A stretch of 64,000 nt of DNA from Mesorhizobium sp. INR15 (GTDB lineage Bacteria > Pseudomonadota > Alphaproteobacteria > Rhizobiales > Rhizobiaceae), in assembly GCF_015500075.1 (NCBI RefSeq), contig NZ_CP045496.1:5962001-6026000 (forward strand). The letters are read 5' to 3'. A model generated the notes under the pieces. It was not told where the DNA came from, searched no databases, and was given only the letters and a program-made list of their open reading frames with translations. Position numbers and translations under genes: made by a program. Below are positions 43,553-51,485 of the stretch, piece after piece. The stretch's first letter is position 1. Each line of letters starts with the position of its first letter.

Positions 43553-44340
43553 GCCGCGATCGCGCCGGTCAGCGCATCGCGCAGGTCGGAATCATCCGTG
43601 ATCGGCGTCACCATCGCGACCTGGCAGGCCTCGGCTATGTCGATCCCGCCAGCGACGAGGAAGCCCGCATTGATCAGCATGCGTGTCGATGCGCCTTCCT
43701 CCAGGCCCTGCCCTTTCAGGTTGCGCGAGCGTTGGCCGGCGCACACCAGCGTGTCGGCGGTGCGGCGGTCGACGCCGGCTTCGGCCATCACGATCTCGGC
43801 CTCGATGTCCGGCGAGGGATAGGAGAAGGCAATCGCGCCGAAGCGCTGCTTGGTGGATTCCTTCAGGTCTTTCAACACGCTCTGGTAGCCGGGATTGTAG
43901 GAGATTACGACCTGAAAATCGGGATGCGCCTTTACCACCTCGTTCTTCTTCTCCAGCGGGAGAATGCGCCGGTCATCGGTCAGCGAATGGATGACGACGG
44001 TCGTGTCCTGGCGCGCCTCGACGATCTCGTCGAGATAGCAGATCGCGCCTTGCCGGACGGCAAGCGTCAGGGGGCCGTCATGCCAGACCGTGCCATCGGC
44101 ATCGAGCAGGTAGCGGCCAACGAGATCGGAGGCGGTCATGTCCTCGTGGCAGGAGACGGTTATGAGCGGCCGGCCCAGCCGCCACGCCATATGCTCGACG
44201 AAGCGCGTCTTGCCGCAGCCGGTCGGCCCCTTGAGCATGACCGGCATCCGGCTGCGATAGGCGGCCTCGAAAAGTTCGACTTCCCTTTCGACCGCCCGAT
44301 AGAAAGGTTCGCTGGAAATGCGATAGGCATCCAGGTTCAT
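43543..44340 (-). CDS. MoxR-type AAA+ ATPase (CbbQ/NirQ/NorQ family)
   Basis: A 265-residue AAA+ protein with Walker A GPTGCGKTRF (near residue 37), Walker B AICYLDEIVEA (near 98), and sensor and arginine-finger segments (VVISYNPGYQ, STKQRF). The length matches CbbQ/NorQ. ATG 44340 is chosen because the conserved N-terminus MNLDAYRISSEPFYR begins there. It is the partner of the VWA protein that follows and lies 64 bases after an alpha/beta hydrolase gene in the amide operon. In Pseudomonas ami operons a different AAA+ chaperone, AmiB, is present, so a chaperone role for amide utilisation would be a parallel. Confidence 0.88.
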   Translation of the reverse strand: MNLDAYRISSEPFYRAVEREVELFEAAYRSRMPVMLKGPTGCGKTRFVEHMAWRLGRPLITVSCHEDMTASDLVGRYLLDADGTVWHDGPLTLAVRQGAICYLDEIVEARQDTTVVIHSLTDDRRILPLEKKNEVVKAHPDFQVVISYNPGYQSVLKDLKESTKQRFGAIAFSYPSPDIEAEIVMAEAGVDRRTADTLVCAGQRSRNLKGQGLEEGASTRMLINAGFLVAGGIDIAEACQVAMVTPITDDSDLRDALTGAIAACI

Positions 44341-44404
44341 CACGATAATCAGCCTCTGGGTGTTGGCGCCGCGACGCATCCAGCTGTCGCGGCGCACTGG
44401 GAAG

Positions 44405-45424
44405 TCAGGACGCGAGCAGCTCTTTCAGCTTGTCGTCCAGGAACTTGATGTCGACCGGACTGGTGCCTGGCCCGCCGGCGAAATGGCCCCAGATCGACGG
44501 GATCGGGATCAACGTCGCGTTCGGCATCCTGGCAACTTCGTTGCGGCTGTCTTCCGGCGGGAAATAGAGATCGGTCTGGCCCGGCATGACGTAGGCGTTC
44601 GCCTTGATCGCACCGAGCGCGGCCTTGTAGTCACCGTTGTAAAGCTCGTTGGCCGAGATGTCGCCGTTCTGCCAGGTCCACAGCATGGCGAGCAGGTTGT
44701 TCGGATCCTTGGTCAGGAAAAACCCTTCCCAGAACTCGACCAGGAAATCCTCGAGCGACGCGAAGCCCAAGGCCTTCAAGTCGAGCTCCTCGCGATAGAA
44801 GGATTGCGAGAAGCCCCAGCCGGCATAGACCCGGGCGGCCGCGCGCAGACCCTTCTGCGGCTTGTCCTTGTACCATCCGTTCTGGAAGGCATCGTCCGCA
44901 GTCAACGCTGCCTTGACGCCCTCAAGGAAAACGAAGTTATGGCGCGAGCATTTCGCCGCGCCGCAGAACGGCGCAAGCAAATCCATCATATCAGGGTAAA
45001 GCGCGCCCCAATGGAAGGTCTGCAACGCGCCCATAGACCATCCGGTGATCAGCCGCAGATGCGATATTCCGAAATGCTCGGTGACCAGCTTGTGTTGCGC
45101 CCTGACATTGTCATAGGCCGTCACTTTCGGAAAACGGGCGGCGTTATAGGGCTCCGGCGTGTTGCTCGGCGAGGAGGAAAGGCCGTTGCCGAACATGTTC
45201 GGAATGATGATGAAGTACTTGTCGGGATCAAGCGCCATGCCCTTGCCGACGAGCCACTCGTTCTCATAGTGCTGGCCGGAATACCAGGTTGGATAGAGGA
45301 TGGCGTTGTCCTTGGCCGCGTTCAGCGTGCCAAAGGTCTTGAAGGCCAGCTTCGCGTTGCGCAACATCGCACCGCTCTGCAGCGTGAGATTGCCAGCTTC
45401 AAAAATCTCGTAATCGATGGTCAT
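44405..45424 (-). CDS. Alpha/beta hydrolase of the homoserine O-acetyltransferase (MetX)-like group
   Basis: A 339-residue alpha/beta-fold protein with the nucleophile elbow GWSMG (S130) and a late catalytic histidine in IWGHFAGG; FKTFGTLNAAKDNAILYPTWYS near residues 28-49 matches MetX-like proteins. It begins after GAGGGACAACAGA at ATG 45424. Real MetX is about 370-400 residues and occurs with methionine genes; here it is embedded in an amide operon between a permease and a MoxR gene, so a hydrolase or acyltransferase role on an amide, ester or acyl product is more likely. Substrate not known. Confidence 0.8.
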   Translation of the reverse strand: MTIDYEIFEAGNLTLQSGAMLRNAKLAFKTFGTLNAAKDNAILYPTWYSGQHYENEWLVGKGMALDPDKYFIIIPNMFGNGLSSSPSNTPEPYNAARFPKVTAYDNVRAQHKLVTEHFGISHLRLITGWSMGALQTFHWGALYPDMMDLLAPFCGAAKCSRHNFVFLEGVKAALTADDAFQNGWYKDKPQKGLRAAARVYAGWGFSQSFYREELDLKALGFASLEDFLVEFWEGFFLTKDPNNLLAMLWTWQNGDISANELYNGDYKAALGAIKANAYVMPGQTDLYFPPEDSRNEVARMPNATLIPIPSIWGHFAGGPGTSPVDIKFLDDKLKELLAS

Positions 45425-45478
45425 TCTGTTGTCCCTCAACATGAAGTGTTGGCGCACCCGCCCGGTGCGCCACTGGTT

Positions 45479-46807
45479 TCAGGCAGCGATGCCTGCCGCC
45501 GTCCGGCGCGCCATTAGAGACGACAGGACGAAATGGGCAATGGCGGCGACCAAGCCGGCGCTGATCGCGGTGGAAAACTGTGGCGCGTAGAACTCCACGA
45601 CGAAGCCGACGGCCGCGCCGATCGCCCAGGAAATGAACGGTGTCGACCGCCATTCCCTTTGAATCGTGCCGCCAGTCTTCAGGATGTAAATCTCGACCAG
45701 CAGGATCATGCCGATCGGCGGAACGATGACGCCCAGGAGCGACAGCCACTGGATGAAGAAGGCCCAGACATTGCCGGCGGCGATCACGATGCCGATGATG
45801 CCAAGCACCACCGCCAGCAGCCGCATCTTGGAACCGAAGATACGCGACCAGCCCGTTGCCGCGTTGTAGAGGCAATGCGAGCAGACGGAGCCAAGATTGA
45901 TGTAGAGGAACAGGAACGCCAGCAGGCTGAGCCAGCCGATGTGCATTGAATTCATGTAGCCGAACATGTTGTCGGAGCCGAACGGGTTGGCATTCGGTAC
46001 GGCAAGAGCCGCCGTCATGATGCCGCCCACCAGCATGGCGACCAAGTTGGCGACGGGGAAAGCGGAGAATGTGGCAAGCAGCGAATGGCTGCCGGTCTTT
46101 GCCCAGCGATTGAAATCACCGGTGACCGTTCCCGCATCAATGAAGAGCGCGATCACGACGGTCAGACCAACGCCCATGGACATCGTCGCCGCGCCATTGT
46201 TACCGGCGTAGTTCCAGATCGCGTCGAACGATGTCGTGGATGCCGAATGCACGACGACGAAAAGCCCGAGCGCCAGAAACAGGGGCACCGAGACGAGGCC
46301 GATCATATGCAGGCCCCTGACACCGACGAAGGTAATGCAGATATAGAGCAGGCCCGCGACAACGGTCATCGCGACGTAGTTCAGCCCATAGGTGCTGGAG
46401 ATGAGGGCGCCCGTGATGCCGGTCTGCACGGCGAACCAGCCGAGAAGAAGCGTGGACAGCAGGCCTGATGCCAGCGCGTAGCCCTTGGTGCCGAATATCT
46501 GCGATGCAATCAGGGCGAAATTCATGCCGGTTCGCGAGGCCGAGAGACCAAGTGCCCCGACATAGCAGAGCATGATCAGGTTGCCGATGATCATGGCGGT
46601 GAGTGCGTTGGAGAATCCCATGCCGAGGACGAGGATCGATCCCGTCATGGCGCCGGTGATGATCATCGGAAACCCGGCCCAGACCATGACCATGGAGAAG
46701 AGGCTGCGCCGCGCCGCGAGCGGCACGGGCACATGTTCGTATTCCTCGCCGAGCACGTGATCGGTATCGACCGGCGTGTCGCCGGGTCTTGCGGATTGTG
46801 TGGACAC
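45479..46807 (-). CDS. NCS1 family permease (cytosine permease-like)
   Basis: A 442-residue membrane protein with about twelve hydrophobic segments, of the nucleobase:cation symporter-1 family (CodB-like). The N-terminal half has the segments MVWAGFPMIITGAMTGS and GLSASRTGMNFALIASQIFG, and TVTGDFNRWAKTG lies in the middle. The start is a GTG at 46807 with AAGGGGAA about 6 bases upstream. It lies 74 bases after amiE. In this operon it may import a nitrogen-rich compound such as an amide, hydantoin or pyrimidine in addition to the ABC importer. Confidence 0.85.
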   Translation of the reverse strand: MSTQSARPGDTPVDTDHVLGEEYEHVPVPLAARRSLFSMVMVWAGFPMIITGAMTGSILVLGMGFSNALTAMIIGNLIMLCYVGALGLSASRTGMNFALIASQIFGTKGYALASGLLSTLLLGWFAVQTGITGALISSTYGLNYVAMTVVAGLLYICITFVGVRGLHMIGLVSVPLFLALGLFVVVHSASTTSFDAIWNYAGNNGAATMSMGVGLTVVIALFIDAGTVTGDFNRWAKTGSHSLLATFSAFPVANLVAMLVGGIMTAALAVPNANPFGSDNMFGYMNSMHIGWLSLLAFLFLYINLGSVCSHCLYNAATGWSRIFGSKMRLLAVVLGIIGIVIAAGNVWAFFIQWLSLLGVIVPPIGMILLVEIYILKTGGTIQREWRSTPFISWAIGAAVGFVVEFYAPQFSTAISAGLVAAIAHFVLSSLMARRTAAGIAA

Positions 46808-46881
46808 TGTCGTTCCCCTTTTGATGATTGTTCTTGATGACGCCGCCCGGCACCGAGGCGCCGGGCGGCCGTGGCGTATCG

Positions 46882-47916
46882 TCAGCGATGGGCCGACTTG
46901 TTGGGAATGCCGTCGATCGGGCATTCGTCCGTGCCGACGGTGCCGCGCGTCAGCGCTTCGACCATCTCGCGCGTGCCTTCCGGATCGTTGACCCATTTGG
47001 CGTAGAAATTGTACGGACAGGACGCCACGCCCTTGTCGCCGTCGCCGGAGTTGATCATGCCGGTGTAGCCGCGGTGCAGCAGCTTGAAGAGGTGGTTCTG
47101 CGACTGGCCGTTCTTGCGCGCATCGCGGATGGCCGAGACCGACAGCTGGCCATACTGGATGCCGTTCTCCTCGGTGCCGCACTCTCCAAGCGTGCGTCCG
47201 TCGAAGCCGATGATCGCCGAGTGGCCGAAATAGGAATAAACGCCATCGAAGCCGGCTGCGTTGGCCACGGCGACATAGACGTTGTTGGCCCAGGCCATGG
47301 ACTTGGAAATCTGCACCTGCTGTTCCTTGGCCGGGTACATGTAGCCCTGGCAGCGGATGATCAGCTCGGCGCCGCGCATGGCGCAGTCGCGCCAGATTTC
47401 GGGATAGTTGCCGTCATCGCAGATGATGAGGCTGATCTTCATCCCCTTGGGACCTTCGGAGACATAGGTGCAGTCGCCCGGATACCAGCCTTCGATCGGC
47501 ACCCATGGCATGATCTTGCGGTACTTCTGCACGATCTCACCCTTGTTGTTCATCAAGATGAGCGTGTTGTAGGGGGCCTTGTTGGGATGCTCCTCGTGGC
47601 GCTCGCCGGTCAGCGAGAAGACGCCCCAGACATTGGCCCGCTTGCAGGCCTCGGCGAAGATCGCCGTCTCCTCGCCCGGGATCTGCGAGGCGGTTTCGTA
47701 CATTTCCTTGGAATCGTACATGATGCCGTGGGTCGAATATTCGGGGAAGATGACCAGATCCATGCCCGGCAGGCCGATCTTCATGCCTTCGAGCATCGCG
47801 GCGATTTTCCTGGCGTTTTCCAGCACCTCCGCCTTGGTGTGCAGACGCGGCATCTTGTAGTTGACGACGGCAACGCCGACCGTGTCTTTGCTGCTCGTGA
47901 TATCGCCGTGGTACAT
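46882..47916 (-). CDS. amiE: Aliphatic amidase AmiE
   Basis: A 344-residue nitrilase-superfamily enzyme that hydrolyses short aliphatic amides to carboxylate and ammonia. The catalytic residues fall exactly where they are in Pseudomonas aeruginosa AmiE: E59 (VIFPEYS), K134 (QKYRKIMPW) and C166 (IICDDGNYPE), with E142 in PIEGWYPG. Long stretches around them are nearly identical to that enzyme, while the C-terminal 50 residues diverge. The gene follows the five transporter genes by 24 bases, and an NCS1 permease follows it. The ANTAR regulator and amide sensor lie upstream, so induction by amide is expected. Confidence 0.95.
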   Translation of the reverse strand: MYHGDITSSKDTVGVAVVNYKMPRLHTKAEVLENARKIAAMLEGMKIGLPGMDLVIFPEYSTHGIMYDSKEMYETASQIPGEETAIFAEACKRANVWGVFSLTGERHEEHPNKAPYNTLILMNNKGEIVQKYRKIMPWVPIEGWYPGDCTYVSEGPKGMKISLIICDDGNYPEIWRDCAMRGAELIIRCQGYMYPAKEQQVQISKSMAWANNVYVAVANAAGFDGVYSYFGHSAIIGFDGRTLGECGTEENGIQYGQLSVSAIRDARKNGQSQNHLFKLLHRGYTGMINSGDGDKGVASCPYNFYAKWVNDPEGTREMVEALTRGTVGTDECPIDGIPNKSAHR

Positions 47917-47940
47917 TTGGTTCTCCTTCAGAGCGTAAGG

Positions 47941-48636
47941 TCAGACGACCAGGTGGTGGTGGATCAGGTCATCGCTGAGGCCGGAAATGTCGTCGGACAC
48001 TGCCACGCTGCCGCGATTGAGAATGGCGAAGCGGTGGGATGCACGCCGCGCGAATTTGATGTTCTGCTCGACCAGGATGATGGACAGGCCACGCTTGCGG
48101 TTGAGGTCGATCAGCACATCCTCGATCTGCTCGACAATGTTGGGCTGGATGCCTTCGGTCGGCTCGTCGAGAAGCATGATCTTGGGTTCAGACAGCAGCG
48201 CCCTCGCGATGGCGAGCTGTTGCTGCTGGCCTCCCGAAAGATTGCCGCCGCGCCGCCCCAGGAAGTCTTTCAGGATCGGGAAGAGCTCGAAGATGTGGTC
48301 GGGGATGCTCTTGGCCGGCCTGTCGGCGGCGAAGGTTCCCAGCATGAGGTTTTCCCTGACCGTGAAGTTCGGCAGGATGCCGCGCCCCTGAGGCACGTAG
48401 CCGAGGCCAGCCTTGGCGCGCTTGTGTGTTGGCAAGGCGTTGATTTCGGCGTCGTCCAGCCGGATCGATCCGCTGCTGTGCGACATCAATCCGAGGATGG
48501 TCCTGAGCAGCGTGGTCTTGCCGACGCCGTTGCGCCCAAGCACCGACAGGAACTCGCCCTTCTTGACCGACAGCGAAACAGATTGGAGCGCGCGGCTGCT
48601 GCCGTAGAAGCCGTCGACGTCAGCAAGATCAAGCAT
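47941..48636 (-). CDS. Urea/amide-type ABC transporter ATPase, UrtE-like
   Basis: A 231-residue ATPase of the branched-chain/urea family (LivF/UrtE). Walker A is GRNGVGKTT near residue 35, the signature LSGGQQQQLAIARALL near 135, and Walker B IMLLDEPTEGIQP near 155; the last motif is typical of UrtE. The ATG at 48636 overlaps the UrtD-like stop by 8 bases (ATGCTTGA). It pairs with the UrtD-like ATPase and energises the two permeases encoded upstream. Proximity to amiE suggests short-chain amides or urea as cargo. Confidence 0.88.
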   Translation of the reverse strand: MLDLADVDGFYGSSRALQSVSLSVKKGEFLSVLGRNGVGKTTLLRTILGLMSHSSGSIRLDDAEINALPTHKRAKAGLGYVPQGRGILPNFTVRENLMLGTFAADRPAKSIPDHIFELFPILKDFLGRRGGNLSGGQQQQLAIARALLSEPKIMLLDEPTEGIQPNIVEQIEDVLIDLNRKRGLSIILVEQNIKFARRASHRFAILNRGSVAVSDDISGLSDDLIHHHLVV

Positions 48637-49393
48637 GGCCGATGCCTCCGGACCCGAGATAAGCCTCACGGACGCGGGCATCGCTCGACACCTCGTCCGC
48701 TGTTCCCTGCGCGAGCAGCTTGCCCTGGTGCATGACCGAGATGGTCTCGGCGATATCGCGCACGAAACCCATGTCGTGCTCGACCACGATAAGCGTATGT
48801 CTCCCCTTGAGGTGATTGAAGAGCGCCGCGGTCTTGCTGGTCTCATGCGCCGTCATGCCGGCCGTCGGCTCGTCCATCAGGATCAGCGCCGGGTCCTGCG
48901 CCAGGATCAGTGCGATCTCCAGCCACTGCGTCTGGCCATGCGACAGGAACGCAGCCTGCGTCCCCATCTCCTCGCGCAGCCCGACCAGCACCGCGATCTC
49001 TTCCAGGCGCTGCCGGTCGGCGCTGGTGCCGAACTTGAAGAGATTGCTCAGCACACCCGGATCGCGTGAACGGCCGATGGCCAGGTTTTCGCGCACCGTC
49101 AGTTCGCGAAAGACGCTTGGAACCTGGAATTTGCGGCCGATGCCGGCGCGGGCAATCTGGAATTCGTTCAGCGCGTGGATAGGCTTGCCCTTGAAGTCGA
49201 TCTCACCGGAATTGATCCGCGACTTGCCGCAGATCAGATCGAGCGTTGTCGTCTTGCCGGCGCCGTTTGGACCGATCAGGCAACGCAACTCGCCCGCGCC
49301 AACCTCCAGGTCGAGATGGTCGACGGCAACGAAGCCGTGGAAGGATACGGTCGCGCCCCTGAGGGCGAGCAGCCTTTCATGCGTCGCGCTCAT
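48629..49393 (-). CDS. Urea/amide-type ABC transporter ATPase, UrtD-like
   Basis: A 254-residue LivG/UrtD-type ATPase. Walker A is GPNGAGKTT near residue 42 and Walker B LILMDEPTAGMT near 170. The signature reads LSHGQTQWLEIALIL, where histidine replaces the second residue of the usual LSGGQ; this LSHGQ form is normal for UrtD. The ATG overlaps the permease stop by four bases (ATGA). It works with the UrtE-like protein encoded just downstream. Confidence 0.88.
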   Translation of the reverse strand: MSATHERLLALRGATVSFHGFVAVDHLDLEVGAGELRCLIGPNGAGKTTTLDLICGKSRINSGEIDFKGKPIHALNEFQIARAGIGRKFQVPSVFRELTVRENLAIGRSRDPGVLSNLFKFGTSADRQRLEEIAVLVGLREEMGTQAAFLSHGQTQWLEIALILAQDPALILMDEPTAGMTAHETSKTAALFNHLKGRHTLIVVEHDMGFVRDIAETISVMHQGKLLAQGTADEVSSDARVREAYLGSGGIGHA

Positions 49394-50535
49394 GCTGTTT
49401 CCCCCGCATGCGCGGTTTTCCCGCTGTCACGGCTCTCGGTCTTTTTGTCGGGACTGGTCTTTTTGTCGGTGCTGATCTTGCCGGCGGGCTGGAGCCTGGC
49501 CGCGAGACTTTGGAAGGCACCGGCCAAACCCTGCGGCAGCAACAGGACAATGAGGACGAACAGACCGCCCATCACCAGTGTCCAGGTTTCGAGGAACGCT
49601 TCGGACTCCGACAGAGCACCCTGCACGCCGGTCACCAGCAGGGCGCCGAGCATCGCGCCGAGAAGGCTCCGGCGGCCGCCTACGGCGACCCATATGACGA
49701 TTGAAAGGCTAAGCGGCACGCCGAGAAAGGTCGGCGAGGCGAACTCCATGACGATGGTGTAGAGCATGCCGGCCAGGCCGGCGATGCCCGCCGATACCGA
49801 GAAGACAAAGGTCTTGTAGAGCGCCACGTCATAGCCAAAGAAGCGCACGCGCTCTTCCTGGTCGCGCACGGCCTGCAGGATAAGCCCTGTCTTGCTGCGC
49901 GTTACCGCCAGCGCCACGAACAGTGCGACGGTCAGGCAGATCGCGACGAGATAGTAGGTCGAAGCCGAGTAGGCGTCGAACTCGAAGCCAAACATGTCGA
50001 ACTGCGCGAGGTCGGTGATGCCATTGAAGCCGCCGGTATAGCCCTGCTGATCGACGATGATCAGGTTGACCACCACCATCGCCGCCAGCGTGATGATGGC
50101 GGAATAGACACCGGTCACGCGGCCGCCGAACATGAACCATCCAAGCAGCCCGGCAAACAGCGCCGGCACGAGAATGCCTGCCAACAATGCGAATGCCGTG
50201 GAATGGAACGGCGCCCAGACCCAGGGCAGTTCGGTCAGGTTGTTCCAGACCATGAAGTCCGGCAAGCCGTCGCTGCCGGTGTGGATCGGCACCGTCTTCA
50301 GCTTGAGGTACATCGCCATGCAGTAGGAGCCGAGACCGAAGGTCATCGCCTGGCCAAGGTTGAGGATCCCGGCGTAGCCCCATGACAGGCTGAGCGCGAT
50401 CGCCAGCATGCCGAAGACGAGGTAGCGGGAGAATTTGTTGAGCAGGAAGGCGTCGTTGACGACCAGCGGGAACAGCAGGATCGCGAGGCAAACGACGCCA
50501 TAGAGAAGAATTTGAAGGGAGACTTTTTCGGACAC
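49390..50535 (-). CDS. Urea/amide-type ABC transporter permease, UrtC-like
   Basis: A 381-residue LivM/UrtC-type permease with about nine hydrophobic segments, the conserved SLSWGYAGILNLGQAMTFGL (about residues 45-64), GRVTGVYSAIITLA near 160, and the ATPase contact region near AVRDQEERVRFFGYD. The start is uncertain: GTG 50535 is chosen because GAGAGG lies about 9 bases upstream; a TTG at 50556, overlapping the UrtB-like stop as TTGA, is an alternative. The open frame continues far upstream antisense to other genes and is not coding there. It forms the channel with the UrtB-like protein. Confidence 0.85.
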   Translation of the reverse strand: MSEKVSLQILLYGVVCLAILLFPLVVNDAFLLNKFSRYLVFGMLAIALSLSWGYAGILNLGQAMTFGLGSYCMAMYLKLKTVPIHTGSDGLPDFMVWNNLTELPWVWAPFHSTAFALLAGILVPALFAGLLGWFMFGGRVTGVYSAIITLAAMVVVNLIIVDQQGYTGGFNGITDLAQFDMFGFEFDAYSASTYYLVAICLTVALFVALAVTRSKTGLILQAVRDQEERVRFFGYDVALYKTFVFSVSAGIAGLAGMLYTIVMEFASPTFLGVPLSLSIVIWVAVGGRRSLLGAMLGALLVTGVQGALSESEAFLETWTLVMGGLFVLIVLLLPQGLAGAFQSLAARLQPAGKISTDKKTSPDKKTESRDSGKTAHAGETA

Positions 50536-50552
50536 CAGCTGCGGCCTCTCGT

Positions 50553-51422
50553 TCAAGCGCGAACGCGCGGGGCGAACAGGCCCTGCGGTCGGAAACGGAT
50601 GATGATGACGATGCCCAGCAGCACGAGCGCCTTGGCGATCGTGTCGTTGCCATAATAGGCAAGCAGACCCGTGACCTCGCCGAGCAGGCCGGAGCTCGCC
50701 AGCGTGCCAAGCAGGCTCTGGACGCCGCCAAGCACGACCACCATGAAGGCGTCGACGACATAGGTGGTGCCCATCTCGGGCGACACGCTTTTCAATGGAG
50801 AAATCAGTGCACCTGCAAGACCGGCGAGGCCCGCGCCATAGGCGAAGGTCATCCGGTAGGCGCGGTCGGAATTGATGCCGAAGCAGGATGCGACACTGCG
50901 GTTCTGCGTGATAGCACGCAGCCTCAGGCCGAACGACGTATAGCGATAGACGAACCAGGTCAGCGCAAACAGAACCAGCGAAAAGCCGAGCACGAACAGC
51001 CGGTAGGCGGAGTCTGTCGCGCCGAGAATGTTGACGCTGCTGGACAGTGAAGGGGGCATCTGGACATAGCGCAACTCGCCGCCGGCGGTCAGGCGGACGA
51101 TCTGCTGGATCATCACGCCGAGGCCCCACGTTGCCAGGATCGTATCCAGTGGCCTGTCGTAGAGGTGCCGGATCACCGCGACCTCGATCAGCCAGCCCAG
51201 AATCCCCACGAGAATGAAGATCGGGACAAGGCTGGCGAGCAGGCCCCAGCCGAACTGGGTCTGTAGCAGCCAGGCGCCATAGGCGCCGAGCATGACGAAT
51301 TCGCCATGCGCGAGATTGATGACGCCCGTCACGCCGTAGATCACCGCGAGGCCAAGGGCCACGAGCAGGAGGATCGACGACAGGCTGAGACCGGTCAGGA
51401 TCTGGGAGACGACAAAGTCCAT
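50553..51422 (-). CDS. Urea/amide-type ABC transporter permease, UrtB-like
   Basis: A 289-residue LivH/UrtB-type permease with about eight hydrophobic segments. GLAVIYGVTGVINLAHGEFV (about residues 27-46) is the hallmark of this family, and RAITQNRSVASCFGINSDRA (about 180-199) is the cytoplasmic loop that meets the ATPases. The ATG at 51422 is selected because the membrane domain starts immediately (MDFVVSQILTGLSLSS); the ribosome binding site is weak. It lies 63 bases after the binding-protein gene and pairs with the UrtC-like permease. Confidence 0.88.
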   Translation of the reverse strand: MDFVVSQILTGLSLSSILLLVALGLAVIYGVTGVINLAHGEFVMLGAYGAWLLQTQFGWGLLASLVPIFILVGILGWLIEVAVIRHLYDRPLDTILATWGLGVMIQQIVRLTAGGELRYVQMPPSLSSSVNILGATDSAYRLFVLGFSLVLFALTWFVYRYTSFGLRLRAITQNRSVASCFGINSDRAYRMTFAYGAGLAGLAGALISPLKSVSPEMGTTYVVDAFMVVVLGGVQSLLGTLASSGLLGEVTGLLAYYGNDTIAKALVLLGIVIIIRFRPQGLFAPRVRA

Positions 51423-51485
51423 CGAACAATACCGTGAGCTGAGCCGGCGGCCGCACATTCGGCCGCCGGCTGTCCTGGGAGGAGA

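Noticed and set aside
41327..44340. Rubisco or nitric oxide reductase locus suggested by CbbQ/CbbO-like genes
   Set aside because: No Rubisco or norCB gene is in the window; the pair belongs to the amide operon by strand, spacing and overlap.
46828..48735. Plus-strand frame of 635 codons opposite amiE and the UrtE-like gene
   Set aside because: The opposite strand encodes AmiE with all catalytic residues, so the frame is a codon-bias artefact.
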